Positions 17,073 through 26,534 of a stretch of DNA of 64,000 nt are shown in pieces. The notes beneath the pieces were generated by a model. It saw only the letters and a list, made by a program, of their open reading frames with translations. It was not told where the DNA came from and searched no databases. The translations under genes were made by a program, and so were the position numbers. The DNA is from JASGDN01 sp049841275 (GTDB lineage Bacteria; Chloroflexota; Chloroflexia; Thermomicrobiales; UBA6265): assembly GCA_049841275.1 (NCBI GenBank), contig JASGDN010000062.1:13805-77804 (forward strand), in the 5' to 3' direction. Each line of letters starts with the position of its first letter. Within the stretch, counting starts at the first letter, position 1.

Positions 17073-17942
17073 TCAGACGGTGACGCCGGTGAAGCGGGAG
17101 GTGAAGGCCTCCTTGCTGCGCCGGATCGACTCGATCTCCGGCAGCGTCGTATGGTCCTGCTCGAGGATCATCGCGTCGAGATTCGGCAGCCTGGAAGCCG
17201 CGTCGATGATGTCCTGGATCGGCAGAATGCCTGTGCCGATCTCGGTGAACGCCAGCGGATCCTTCCGGTCGACGAAGACATCGTGATCGATATTCTCCGT
17301 CGGCGAGACGACCCCATCGAAGAGGTTGAGCAGCTGCCGGGCATCCGCCGGGAAGTCCTTCTGGTGCAGCAGGATGATGCGCTCCGGGAACCGGTTCATC
17401 CACGCGATCGGGTCCTGCCCGCCGCGATACATCCAGTAGGTGTCGAGTTCGAGGAAGACCAGCTCCGGGTCGGTGTTGGCAAGGATGATGTCGTAGACGT
17501 ACTCATCACCGAAGCGCTGAAACTCCTGGAAATGATTGTGATAGTAGAACCGCATGCCGCGCTCTTTCGCGAGCGCCCCCACCTGGTTGAACGTCTCGCA
17601 CCGGCGCAGGACGTAGTCGCGATCGTTGTAGGGAAAGAACTCGATGTCGCAGCCGAACTGCGTATTGCCGAGTTCGGCCTGGTATTCCAGCACGCCGGGC
17701 AGGATGTCGAGGTGCAGCGGATTGATGTGACAGCCCACGATGGACAACCCGAGCGCATCGAGCTGGTTGCGGAGGTCGCGCGCACCGACGCCAAACCCGA
17801 CGCCCGGATCGTTGCTGGCGTTGTGGTTGGCGGCTTCGAGCTGGGTGAATCCGGCCTCGGCGACGGCGGCGAGGGTGCCCCAGGGATCGCGCTTGAGCTC
17901 GTTGCGCACGGAATAGAGCTGGAGTCCAACCGGGATGGTCAT
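17073..17942 (-). CDS. Sugar phosphate isomerase/epimerase (xylose isomerase-like TIM barrel)
   Basis: A 289-residue cytosolic TIM-barrel protein. The start MTIPVGLQLYSVRNELKRDP is the classic opening of this family. The likely metal ligands follow: Glu in DIEFFPY, His in FYYHNHFQEF, Glu-Leu-Asp in FLELDTYW, His in LLHQKDFP and Glu in AMILEQDH. FTEIGTG near the C-terminus matches the conserved EVGxG turn. These proteins often act in inositol or unusual-sugar catabolism beside Gfo/Idh dehydrogenases, but none is present here. AAAGGA lies eight bases before the ATG. It lies 45 bases upstream of the ABC pair's 3' end on the same strand and could be the last gene of that transcript. Confidence 0.85.
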   Translation of the reverse strand: MTIPVGLQLYSVRNELKRDPWGTLAAVAEAGFTQLEAANHNASNDPGVGFGVGARDLRNQLDALGLSIVGCHINPLHLDILPGVLEYQAELGNTQFGCDIEFFPYNDRDYVLRRCETFNQVGALAKERGMRFYYHNHFQEFQRFGDEYVYDIILANTDPELVFLELDTYWMYRGGQDPIAWMNRFPERIILLHQKDFPADARQLLNLFDGVVSPTENIDHDVFVDRKDPLAFTEIGTGILPIQDIIDAASRLPNLDAMILEQDHTTLPEIESIRRSKEAFTSRFTGVTV

Positions 17943-17987
17943 GAGAGCGTCCTTTCTGTCGTCAGGGCAAGGTAGGTGTACACGTCA

Positions 17988-19829
17988 TTATGCGTGCGCA
18001 GAGCTCAGTTCGGCGGGTGGACGATCTTCGTCCTCCTCCGCGTCCCAGAGGGCGCGCATCTCGTCACTCGTCACCAGCAAGTCGGCGAGCGTCCCTTCCG
18101 CCGCGATCTGCCCATCCCGCAACACGATGATGCGGTCTGCCCTCTGCAACGCCACCCGGCGATGAGAGACGGCGAGGCACGTCCGCGACTCATCCGCGAA
18201 GAGGCGCGACCAGAGCAGGCGCTCCGTCTCCACGTCGAGCGCGCTGGAGAGGTCGTCGATCACCAGCAACGCCGGCTCCCGCACGAGCATCCGGGCAGCC
18301 GCCGTCCGCTGGACCTGCCCGCCAGACAGGCGGATACCGCGCGTGCCCACCTGCGTCTCCAGCCCATCGTCCAGCATCGCGATGTCCGGTTCCAGCACGG
18401 CGTCGTGGATGGCTTCCGCCAGTGCCGGCGGGTCGTCCGGCTGGCCGAGCAGGATATTCTGGCGCAACGTATCGTTGAAGAGGCGCGGCACCTGCCCCGT
18501 GTAGGCGACACGCGGCGGCACCATGAACGCAGCAGGATCGTCCACCCGCTCGCCGTTCCACCGGATCTCACCGGATTCAGCGGGCAGCAGGCCGAGCAAC
18601 GTACGCAGGAGCGTCGTCTTGCCGGAGCCGATCCGCCCGGTGACGACGGTCAGCGTGCCGCGCTCCAGCATCAGGTCGATCCCCTCGACGCCGTGATTCG
18701 AGTCCGGATGGCGATAGGCCAGGCCGCGAGCTTGGAGCACCTGCAATCGGTGACTGTCATGATCGGTCCGGGCCGGCATCTCGTCCGCCGGGAAGGGACC
18801 GGTGAGCTGCAACGGCGTGTGCCGCACCAGGGCCGCTGGCGGCTCGTTGCCGAGCATGGCGTCCATACGCGCGAACGCGACGCCGGACTGGCGATAGGTC
18901 GCGAGATATTGCCCCAGGTTGGTCGTGAAGTCGGTGACAAAGGCGAGCCAGGTGATGAACAGGGCGAACTCACCAACAGAAAGGCTTCCTCCACGCAGAT
19001 GGTCCGCCGCCATCAGCATCACGATGCCGGTGCCGACGCTGGCAACCATCGTCGCCAGCGACGCCATCGCCTTCCCGGCGATGGCGTCCGCGATCATCGC
19101 GGTGCGACGGCGCCCGTTCAGCGCGGCGATGCGGTCGATCGCGCGATGCTCGGCGCCGGCGGCCTGGATTGCCTGCGTGGCGGCGAGGATGCTGCCGACT
19201 GCCCCGGCAACCTCGGCGGTGCACTGGCTGCTCGCCCCCCGGTAGCGCGTGAGGGCCGCGCTGGCCCATTGCGTGCCCAGGCAGACGGCGATCAGGGGCA
19301 CCGTCACCACGAGCGTGATCAGCGGATCGATGCGCGCGAGGGCGACCAGCGCCAGGAGCGCGACGAGCGAATGGACGATGATCTCGTCCGTCCAGTCCAT
19401 CACGTCCTCGGCGGTGTAGACATCGTCGCGGAAGCGGCTGACCGTCTCGCCGAGTGGGTAGGGCAACGGCAACGCACCAGGCCGGTCCAGCACATGGCGC
19501 AGGAGGTTGACACGCAGCAGGCCGCTCATACGGAAGCGCATCTGGATCTCCATGTAGCCGCCTGCCATCCAGAGTGCGGACCGCAGCGCCGCGAAGGCGA
19601 CGAGGATGCCAACCAGTGTCGCGGTCCCGCCGGGCGTGGATGCCGAACCGTCCAGCGTGTCGAGGAAGCGTCCGATCACGAGGCCCGGTAGCAGCGAGGA
19701 GAGATTCAGCACGTCCCAGAAGAGCCCATGTAGGAGGCAGATCCACGGGGCGAAACGCCACATGCGGATCAGGTAAGTGGGGATCCGGAGCGGCTTCCGG
19801 CGCGCCGAGTCGGTCGTGGATGGAATCAT
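17988..19829 (-). CDS. ABC exporter subunit with degenerate catalytic Glu (heterodimer partner A)
   Basis: A 613-residue half-transporter. Six membrane helices cover about 25-320. The ATPase has Walker A GRIGSGKTT, signature RLSGGQ, Walker B LLVIDDLSSALD and an H-loop SHR. The residue after the Walker B aspartate is Asp instead of the catalytic Glu. That change is the mark of the non-hydrolysing site in heterodimeric exporters such as BmrCD and TM287/288. The partner gene upstream overlaps by ATGA (19827-19831), so the two are translated together. The partner has an intact Glu and a deviant LSAGQ signature, and both deviations fall in the same composite site. Multidrug or peptide export is likely; the substrate is unknown. 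Confidence 0.92.
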   Translation of the reverse strand: MIPSTTDSARRKPLRIPTYLIRMWRFAPWICLLHGLFWDVLNLSSLLPGLVIGRFLDTLDGSASTPGGTATLVGILVAFAALRSALWMAGGYMEIQMRFRMSGLLRVNLLRHVLDRPGALPLPYPLGETVSRFRDDVYTAEDVMDWTDEIIVHSLVALLALVALARIDPLITLVVTVPLIAVCLGTQWASAALTRYRGASSQCTAEVAGAVGSILAATQAIQAAGAEHRAIDRIAALNGRRRTAMIADAIAGKAMASLATMVASVGTGIVMLMAADHLRGGSLSVGEFALFITWLAFVTDFTTNLGQYLATYRQSGVAFARMDAMLGNEPPAALVRHTPLQLTGPFPADEMPARTDHDSHRLQVLQARGLAYRHPDSNHGVEGIDLMLERGTLTVVTGRIGSGKTTLLRTLLGLLPAESGEIRWNGERVDDPAAFMVPPRVAYTGQVPRLFNDTLRQNILLGQPDDPPALAEAIHDAVLEPDIAMLDDGLETQVGTRGIRLSGGQVQRTAAARMLVREPALLVIDDLSSALDVETERLLWSRLFADESRTCLAVSHRRVALQRADRIIVLRDGQIAAEGTLADLLVTSDEMRALWDAEEDEDRPPAELSSAHA

Positions 19830-21592
19830 CAGGCCAGTTCCTCGGCGTCGAGGCGGAGCAATTCCGCGAAACGGGAAGACGCCTCGCGCGGACCATGTTC
19901 CGCCACGCGGCCATCGGCAAGGACGAGGATGTCGTCGGCGAGGGCAAGTGTGGCGAGGCGGTGGGCGACGATCAGCGCCGTCCGGTCTTCCAGCAGCACG
20001 GCGAAGGCACGGTGAAGCATCCGTTCGCTGGCCGGATCGAGGCGTGACGATGCCTCGTCGAGAATCACGATGTCGGGGTCACGCAGCAGGATGCGGGCGC
20101 AACTGAGCACCTGCATCTGCCCGGCGGAGAGGCCGATCCCGCCCGCCCCAAGCCGCGTCTCCAGCCCGTCCGGCAGGCCATCCAGCCAGGCGCCCAGGTC
20201 GAGGGTCGCCAGGATCGCGCGCAAGCGCGCGTCCAGCTCCGGGGATGACGGGGCGAAGAGCGTCAGGTTGTCGCGGAGGCTGGCGTCCAGGATCTGGACC
20301 TCCTGGCTGACGACGCCGATCCGGGTGCGCAGACCGGCAAGCGTCACCTCGCAAATGTCCACACCGCCGAGACGGACAGTCCCGCTCGTCGGGTCGTGGA
20401 AGCGCGGGATGAGCGAGGTGAGGGTCGTCTTACCGCTGCCGGTGCGCCCGACGATTCCGAGTTTCCGCCCGGCCGGAATCGCGATCGAGACCGCGTGCAG
20501 GACGGGTTTGCCGTCCGGGTAGCCAAACGAGACGCCATCGAACTCGACGGCGAGCGGGCCATCCGGCAGTGTCGGGAGATGGCCATCGACGATGCGCGGG
20601 CGCTCGGCCAGCAACGCCTGCACGCGCCGAAGGCTGGCGTCGGCCTGCTGGAAGTCCTGCACTTCGTCGCGCAGCTGTTCGGTCGGGCCGCGCAGCATGT
20701 CGGTGAGGCGAAAGACGAGAAAGACCGCGCCGAGCGTGATCGCGCCGTGGTGGAAACGAAATGCGGCGAGTCCAAGCGCGGCGGCCATGCCCAGCGTGAA
20801 GATGCCCTGGCTGGAGGCGATCATCCCGTAGCTCCAGAGTTGGGCTCGTGTGGTGATCTTCAGGCGGAAGCGCATCAGCTCGGCGCAGCGGCGCAGCACG
20901 AAGCCACGCGCGCCGGAGGAGCGCACATCCTCCAGCCCGGCGAGGTATTCCCCAAGGAAGCCGTAGAAGTCGGCGCTGGCCTGGCGGTCGGCCTCCCAGT
21001 CGGGGGTGGCGCGAGCACGGATGCGCATCATCACGATCAGCGCGAGGGCGGTAAAGCCGGTGAGGGCAAGGCCGATCTGCCAATCGACGCTCCAGAGCAC
21101 GCCAAGCATTGCGAGGATGAGCAACGCGTTTCCCACCACGCGCACGACGAAGCTGGAAAAGAAGCGGGCGAGCGCGCCGACATCGCCATCGACGCGTTCG
21201 ATGAGGTCGCCCTGCGTGTGGGCGCTGTGGAACGCCCGATCCAGCCGCAGGAGGTGGGCGGCGAGGTCGATGCGGAGGGTGTTGGTGGCGTCCCAGGCGA
21301 CGCGCTCGGCGATCCACGTTTCGGCGACCGCGAGGACTTGCCCGGCGAGTGCGAGGCCGATGGTGAGAACGGCCAGGCGGATCAGGTCGTTCAGCGGAGC
21401 GGCGCTGGCCGCCTTGTCGATGAAGCGGGCAGCAACGATGGGCGCCGCAACCTGCACGCCAATGGTAGCGAGCAGGATGGCCGCGAGCACGACGACCCCG
21501 ACTCGGTGCGGGCGCAGATAGGTGGCGAGGACCGCACGGCGGGAACGACCCGCGGCAGGCGTGGTGGACGGATTGATGGCGGCACTTGACAC
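19829..21592 (-). CDS. ABC exporter subunit with canonical Walker B (heterodimer partner B)
   Basis: A 587-residue half-transporter, first gene of the pair. The six-helix domain (about 20-320) begins VLATYLRPHRVGVVVLAAIL and is followed by an ATPase with Walker A GRTGSGKTT, signature GLSAGQMQ, Walker B DIVILDEASSRLD with the catalytic Glu, and an H-loop AHR. The Gly-to-Ala change in the signature is rare and belongs to the composite site whose other half carries the Asp substitution. The start is GTG at 21592 with GGGAG about ten bases before it. The stop overlaps the next start by four bases. Together the two genes encode an asymmetric exporter with one hydrolysing and one regulatory site. 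Confidence 0.92.
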   Translation of the reverse strand: MSSAAINPSTTPAAGRSRRAVLATYLRPHRVGVVVLAAILLATIGVQVAAPIVAARFIDKAASAAPLNDLIRLAVLTIGLALAGQVLAVAETWIAERVAWDATNTLRIDLAAHLLRLDRAFHSAHTQGDLIERVDGDVGALARFFSSFVVRVVGNALLILAMLGVLWSVDWQIGLALTGFTALALIVMMRIRARATPDWEADRQASADFYGFLGEYLAGLEDVRSSGARGFVLRRCAELMRFRLKITTRAQLWSYGMIASSQGIFTLGMAAALGLAAFRFHHGAITLGAVFLVFRLTDMLRGPTEQLRDEVQDFQQADASLRRVQALLAERPRIVDGHLPTLPDGPLAVEFDGVSFGYPDGKPVLHAVSIAIPAGRKLGIVGRTGSGKTTLTSLIPRFHDPTSGTVRLGGVDICEVTLAGLRTRIGVVSQEVQILDASLRDNLTLFAPSSPELDARLRAILATLDLGAWLDGLPDGLETRLGAGGIGLSAGQMQVLSCARILLRDPDIVILDEASSRLDPASERMLHRAFAVLLEDRTALIVAHRLATLALADDILVLADGRVAEHGPREASSRFAELLRLDAEELA

Positions 21593-21926
21593 GAAAGGGA
21601 TTCTCCCGGCACGAACGCAATGTCACGACACGAACGATGCCCCGTGCCGATCTGGACTCACGTCCGGGATCGTCACAGGGAGGTCGGGTGCGCGATGCGC
21701 GGGAGATACCTTCAGGGTGTCCGGGTCCGGCGATCGGAGGATCGTCCAGCCGGGAAGCGATCAGGAGTGGGATGCGCTCGTGGTGGCTGTCGCGAAGGGG
21801 AGGCTCGTCCGGCGCATGCGCGGGGAAGTCGTTGCGGTCATGGGATACGGCCCTCCGGAGCGTCGGGATGGATCGAGCGAATGAATGTGCCAGGCGGCAC
21901 GATGCAGCGCGGCAACGGCTCCCAGC
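21593..21926. other. Intergenic stretch without a gene
   Basis: 334 bases between the start of the exporter pair and the 3' end of the frameshifted winged-helix gene. Short frames here have no ribosome binding site or recognisable motif. The stretch should contain the exporter promoter, but no clear -35/-10 pair or operator was found. Confidence 0.4.
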
Positions 21927-23118
21927 CTAGCGACCGGCCTGCGGAATGTCAAATCCTTGTGCTGGCCTCTGTCTCGCCACGCAGCCGGAACTCCGCAGTA
22001 CCGCCAGGCGCTCCTGCACTTCGATCGGGCCGAGCGTCAACGAACGTGCATGGAGCGCCGCGATTCGAACCACCTCATCCTCGAGCGCGGCAATCGGAGG
22101 TGAACCACGTTCACTGAACCACACAATTGTCAGCACCGGACCGCGCACGCGCCACGTTCCGGAGACAACACCGCACCAGAGCACCAGATTGGCCCCACGG
22201 GTGACGAGCGCACGCCGATGAGGGTCGACAATCCGGGCGTCGGCGGTGCCGGGACCAAGGACCCACGGATCGAATCCCGGCAGCAACCGCACAAGATTGG
22301 ACGACTCGGTAGCGGCCAACTGGTCGAGGTCAGGGGTCATGGCATAAGCCGGGGCGCCATCGACAAGAACGGTGCTCACTGTTTCGCCAAGACCGGCGAG
22401 CCAGCCAAGGAGGCGACGACGCGGCACCCCAAGCCCGTCATTGATCCAGGAGCCGAGGTTCTCCGCCGTCGCGGGGCCATACGAACCAAGGTACAGGGCG
22501 ATTGCCCGGCGGCCAGCGGTATCGACATCTGGCAAGCTGGGCCAGAGCGGATCGCCTGCCAGGGCACGGAATGTCGCTGCTCCATCCCGGCTCGGTCCGA
22601 AGCAGATATCCCCACCAATGCAGCGGCTTGTACAGGCTGTCCGCGCCCGCACCAGCGGCAGCCGGCACGAAGTGGCGCAGCGTGGGGATACCGGCCAGAT
22701 GCGCCGCAATCTCATCACGGGTCAGCGGCCCATTGGCAAGGGCTTCCCGAATCGCCGTGCGGAACGGCCCCCAGTCATCCAGCACGACGTTGCCCTGGCG
22801 TTGCCACCGCTGCGTTTCCCAGACCCGGGTCGCCGTGCGCATCGACAACACCACCGCACCAACATCAGGGGTGAACAGATACGAGCCGCCGCGAAACGCA
22901 TAACTGCGAATAACCATGCGATCGTCCAGCGCCCGGCGCAGCGCATTGCAATCCGGATTGGCCTGCCGAACACCGATCGCCAGCGCCGCGACACTATCGG
23001 GCCAACCACGTCGTGCGGGCACCCGCTCAAGCACATCCACCGCCGTGGTCGCCGAAGCCGGATCAAGCGCCTGTCTGCGCAGGCGCCAACTCAATGCCTG
23101 GGCCGCGGTGAGTATCAT
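21927..23118 (-). pseudogene. Winged-helix (HTH_42/AlkZ-like) protein gene with a +1 frameshift
   Basis: Two frames together encode a protein of about 396 residues of the HTH_42 family, which includes the AlkZ/YcaQ DNA glycosylases that unhook interstrand crosslinks. Frame 1 from the ATG at 23116-23118 (GGGGAG just upstream) gives MILTAAQALSWRLRRQALDP through LYKPLHWW. The family motif then continues in another frame as DICFGPSRDGAATF and runs to 21927 (for example LLPGFDPWVLG and GTWRVRGPVL). The switch falls at a run of four G on the minus strand (22610-22613); removing one G joins the halves. As sequenced, the product stops early and loses the last two thirds of the fold. It may be a true pseudogene or a homopolymer sequencing error. 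Confidence 0.78.
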
Positions 23119-23202
23119 CTTCTCTCCCCGCATGTCTTCCGGGAACGACTACGCAACAAACCGAAGCGAGACAGACACGCGCTGTACAGCACCAATCATG
23201 CC

Positions 23203-24051
23203 CTAGGCGAACGCTCCAACAACGTCGTCGGCCAACCGGGCAACGATACCCTCGGGATATGGATATGCCAGCATCAAGATGATGTGCGTCGCTCCGGCGT
23301 CAACGAGCGGCCGTAGCGTGGCCACCGTCGCCGGCAGGTCGTTGTAGTCGATCCGGGCCTGCACGGAGAGTTCGATCTCCGACGGGTCGCGGCCCACTGC
23401 GGCACAGTGATCCCGCAGAATTCCCACCTTGTGCTGAAAGGTCTCGACATCGCCTCCCGTGAAGTTCCAGATATCGGCGTATTGGGCGACAACCCGGAGG
23501 GTGAGCTGCTCGCCGCCCCCACCGATGACGAACGGAGGATAGGGCTTCTGGATGGGCTTCGGTTCGCAGCGCGCCTGCGAGAGTTGGTAGTAGCGTCCAT
23601 CGAAATCGGTCAGGTGCTGGGTGAAGAGCCGCTTCGTGATCTCGCACGCCTCGCCAAGGCGGCGGATCCGCTCACCGGGAGCGTAGAGGGGGATCCCCAT
23701 GCTCTGGTGCTCGTATTCGTTCCAGCCGGCGCCAACCCCGAAGTCGAGACGACCGTTCGAGATGACGTCGACGGTAGCCGCCATGTGAGCATGGACGGCC
23801 GGATGACGGTAAGTGTTGCCGGCAACCATCAGTCCGAGACGAATCCGCGAAGTCTGCGCCGCCAGGGCGGAAAGCAGCGTCCATCCCTCAAAGCATGGTC
23901 CGTCCAGATCGCCCTGGATCGGCGAGAAATGATCGAACAGCCACGCGTGTTCGAAGGCAGGCGTGTTGTCGGCATCCTGCCAGATCTTCACCATCGCCTC
24001 ATAGGTCGTATGTTGCGGGGCTGTCTTGATACCCCATCGCAAGCCTGCCAT
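23203..24051 (-). CDS. LLM-class flavin/F420-dependent oxidoreductase
   Basis: A 282-residue luciferase-like monooxygenase-fold enzyme. Signature parts are the start GLRWGIKTAPQHTTYEAMV, WLFDHFSPIQGD near residue 38, LLSALAAQTSRIRLGLMV, the cofactor segment RLDFGVGAGWNEYEH, FVIGGGGEQLTLR and the closing GATHIILMLAYPYPEG. The form resembles F420-dependent TIGR03560-type members common in Chloroflexi and Actinobacteria, so F420 is more likely than FMN; this is inference. Substrates are highly varied in this family. GGGGAG lies nine bases before the ATG. It is divergent from the M42 aminopeptidase and 84 bases upstream of the frameshifted winged-helix gene on the same strand. Confidence 0.88.
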   Translation of the reverse strand: MAGLRWGIKTAPQHTTYEAMVKIWQDADNTPAFEHAWLFDHFSPIQGDLDGPCFEGWTLLSALAAQTSRIRLGLMVAGNTYRHPAVHAHMAATVDVISNGRLDFGVGAGWNEYEHQSMGIPLYAPGERIRRLGEACEITKRLFTQHLTDFDGRYYQLSQARCEPKPIQKPYPPFVIGGGGEQLTLRVVAQYADIWNFTGGDVETFQHKVGILRDHCAAVGRDPSEIELSVQARIDYNDLPATVATLRPLVDAGATHIILMLAYPYPEGIVARLADDVVGAFA

Positions 24052-24264
24052 TATGCGTCGCTCCCCTGGGTAACCGGCTTCACGGAATCGGACGGCGGGC
24101 GAACCATGTCGCCCTCCCTCACCATACGGCTATTCCCGGCAAACGCAATCAGCTCAGCCTCCCCCACCTGGAGGAGGCTCGCAGACAACGGCGCGGATGA
24201 TTCTGGACGGATAATCGCGGCAGGCACGTTTCGCGTTGTACCTTCACCGGGAGAATCCGCGCTC

Positions 24265-25338
24265 ATGACGACAACACCCTCCATCCTCGACACCCTGCTC
24301 GACCTGACAAACCTCCCCGGACCCAGCGGTCAGGAAGGCCGCGTCCTCGGTTGGTGCCGCGAACGCTGGAGCGCCCTTGGCGCCGAGGTGCGCGTCCAGA
24401 AGGTCGGCAACGTACTCGCCCATATTCCCGGCAACGGACCGAAGTTGCTCATCCAGGGCCACGCCGACGAAATCGGCTGCGTCGTCAAGTCCATCGACGA
24501 GCGCGGCTTTGTCTGGCTCGCCACCGCACAAGCCGGCGCGATGAATCCGCAGCATCGCTATCCGGTCGGACATCCCGCGCTCATCATCGGGCGCGACGGA
24601 CAGGAGATTCCCGGTCTCTTCGCGACCGTCACCGGGCACATCCTCATCACGCGTCCGGACAAGCGCACGTTGGAGGACAACGATCTCTTCGTGGATCTCG
24701 GCGTCGAATCGCGGGATGAGGCTGAAACGCTCGGCGTCTACGTCGGGGCGAGCGTGATCTGGAATCCGCCCGCACGGCGATTCGGTCGACGCTACGTGAG
24801 CAAGGCGATCGACGACCGCGTTGCGCTCGCCCTCGTGACGCACCTATTGGCGGAAGTCGACCGTTCGGCACTTACGTACGATCTGACAATCGCCGCGACG
24901 GTGCAGGAGGAAATCGGCCTGATCGGCGCAAGCTCGCTGACCGGCGGTGATTTCGACCTCGCAATCGCCATCGACAATGGTCCGATCGGTGACTATCCAG
25001 GCGTCGATCCGCGCGAGATGCCGATCCGCCTCGGGCAGGGACCGACGCTCGTCTACAAGGACTCCTCCGCCCAGTACGACCGGCGGATCCTCGCGCGGCT
25101 GCGGAAGGTCGGCGCCGCGAACGACATCCCCGTGCAGGAGGCGGTGGTGCAGGGCATGGGAACCGATGGCGCGGCGATGATCCGGTCCGGCGTGCCTTCC
25201 GCGCTGTTGATGATCGCGACGCGCTACACGCATTCGCCGTTCGAGATGGGCGACGAGCGGGACCTCGATGCGGCGCTGGCGTTGCTGAAGGCGTTCGTCA
25301 CGACACCGGCGGAGGCATTGCCACCCTTCCCGATGTAG
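24265..25338 (+). CDS. M42 family metallo-aminopeptidase (glutamyl aminopeptidase/endoglucanase-like)
   Basis: A 357-residue cytosolic dinuclear metallopeptidase that trims N-terminal residues from peptides, forming large tetrahedral dodecamers in characterised relatives. Metal and catalytic residues are all seen: H66 in QGHADEIG, Asp in KAIDDRV (about 183), the Glu-Glu pair in TVQEEIGLIGA, Asp in IAIDNGP and the last His in RYTHSPFE. The PDZ-like insertion (about 75-165) lies between the first two ligands as usual. ATG at 24265 has GGGAG 11 bases upstream. The frame is open much further upstream, over the divergent LLM gene, and is not coding there. It stands alone, followed by a terminator-like hairpin. 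Confidence 0.93.
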   Translation: MTTTPSILDTLLDLTNLPGPSGQEGRVLGWCRERWSALGAEVRVQKVGNVLAHIPGNGPKLLIQGHADEIGCVVKSIDERGFVWLATAQAGAMNPQHRYPVGHPALIIGRDGQEIPGLFATVTGHILITRPDKRTLEDNDLFVDLGVESRDEAETLGVYVGASVIWNPPARRFGRRYVSKAIDDRVALALVTHLLAEVDRSALTYDLTIAATVQEEIGLIGASSLTGGDFDLAIAIDNGPIGDYPGVDPREMPIRLGQGPTLVYKDSSAQYDRRILARLRKVGAANDIPVQEAVVQGMGTDGAAMIRSGVPSALLMIATRYTHSPFEMGDERDLDAALALLKAFVTTPAEALPPFPM

Positions 25339-25346
25339 GTCCGCTC

Positions 25347-25397
25347 CGGCGCCATCTGGGGATGAAGCGGTCCCGTCTGCGCATGCAGATGGGGCCG
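25347..25397 (+). terminator. Terminator-like hairpin after the M42 gene
   Basis: A 12-bp stem with one mismatch (25347-25358 with 25386-25397) encloses a further small hairpin in its loop and is followed by TTCTCGTG. It begins nine bases after the stop codon. Confidence 0.5.
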
Positions 25398-25436
25398 TTC
25401 TCGTGAGCCGGCGCATCGAATGCCGAGGCCGCACCA

Positions 25437-25535
25437 TGCAATGACGTACGTGCGGACTGAATTGCTGTACGTCGATTGACGTACCCGGTACGCAGTCGTT
25501 CCGTAGCGACTGCTGAAGATGAATACGTCATTGCA
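25437..25535. repeat. Nested inverted repeats able to form a three-way junction
   Basis: An outer perfect 12-bp inverted repeat (25437-25448 TGCAATGACGTA with 25524-25535) encloses two inner hairpins: GTACGTC-GATT-GACGTAC (25467-25484) and GCAGTCG/CGACTGC around an 8-base loop (25492-25513). A GTAC-CCG-GTAC palindrome lies between them. The 99 bases lie in a gene-free gap between an M42 gene and a small secreted protein. It could be a small RNA, a complex operator or a MITE-like remnant. Confidence 0.6.
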
Positions 25536-25716
25536 CGGATGTATCGGAATGCTCCGGACGGCATGATTGGCACAGGTCGCTGATGCAACGCTCCCAGACA
25601 GCGCTGCATACGGAGCCAGGACGGGAACGGTCGAGGGATCGGTCCAGGCTCCAGATGAGGAGCGCCCCGGTTCCCGATCATCCGTCACCTGCGTTTCCGG
25701 AAGGACCTGTGTTTCG

Positions 25717-26100
25717 ATGTCCCGCCCGATGCTTTGCACCGCTCTCCTGATTGCCACAGTCTCGGCGCTTGCCCTCCTGATGGTCGCAGTCGTTACCGGC
25801 GCGACGGATGTCCTGGCAAACCGCACTCCCGATACGCCAGTTGTCTCGACCCACGAATCGTCAGGGATCGAGATGCCGGGCGGCCAGATCAACCGCGGCG
25901 CGCCCGCGGTCCCGAACTACTCGCTTGACGGCACGGGCGCCGTTTCGCCCGATCCGTACCACCCAACGCCGGCAGCCAGCTGCGTGGTTCCCTATCAGAC
26001 GACGGCAGGCGGCAAGACGGTGCTGAAGTACGGAACGATCGAGGGATGCTCCACCGAGTCTTCCCCGCATCCGTCCACCGGAGCCGGCGCCCGCGCCTGA
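25717..26100 (+). CDS. Small secreted protein of unknown function
   Basis: I do not recognise a family. The product is about 127 residues. A signal helix (LLIATVSALALLMVAVV, residues 9-25) has a likely cut after VLA near residue 33. The mature part is Pro/Thr/Ser-rich and low in complexity, with two Cys (PAASCVVPYQ and TIEGCSTES) that could form a disulfide. GGAAGGA lies 12 bases before the ATG at 25717. The frame is open upstream to 25567, but that part lacks a start signal. It lies after the nested repeat block and before the large LuxR regulator. The exported nature is supported; the function is not. Confidence 0.5.
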   Translation: MSRPMLCTALLIATVSALALLMVAVVTGATDVLANRTPDTPVVSTHESSGIEMPGGQINRGAPAVPNYSLDGTGAVSPDPYHPTPAASCVVPYQTTAGGKTVLKYGTIEGCSTESSPHPSTGAGARA

Positions 26101-26325
26101 TGCGGGCATCCCGATCCTGCATGCCGGACTCCTTTCCCTACCCTTTCCCCCTCCCAGGGAGCCGCCCCGTTCGACACCGATCCAGCCCGCGGCTCCTGGG
26201 AATCCATCCCATCAGCACCCCTCCGCCAAACCACGCCCCCTGACCGCATCCTTCCCCGGCTCGCTGCAGACCTGGCCTGCATACCGCCTGCGGCCGAGCC
26301 CCAACCCACTCCTTCCCTTCCCGGA

Positions 26326-26365
26326 CAGGCCCCGGCACGCCACCCTCCAGGCGTGCCGGGGCCTG
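26326..26365. terminator. Strong hairpin between the small secreted protein and the LuxR regulator
   Basis: A perfect 16-bp GC-rich stem (26326-26341 with 26350-26365) with an 8-base loop, followed by CGGTGTTCCG. The bases from 26101 to 26325 are pyrimidine-rich and hold no gene. Confidence 0.6.
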
Positions 26366-26534
26366 CGGTGTTCCGATTCGCCGGTCGGTCGATACCGTCC
26401 GGGATATTGGTTCGTTTCAGGGACGGGAGAGTACGTCTATTCGCCGGGTCCGGTGTACGCTGAGTGCATCGTGACGCGCGCCGGGAGAGCATGCATGCGC
26501 GGCCTGCATACCCCCGAACGAGGATCTATCACTC

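Noticed and set aside
21522..21884. A 120-residue plus-strand frame upstream of the exporter pair
   Set aside because: Starts inside the exporter gene on the other strand, lacks a start signal and has no recognisable domain.
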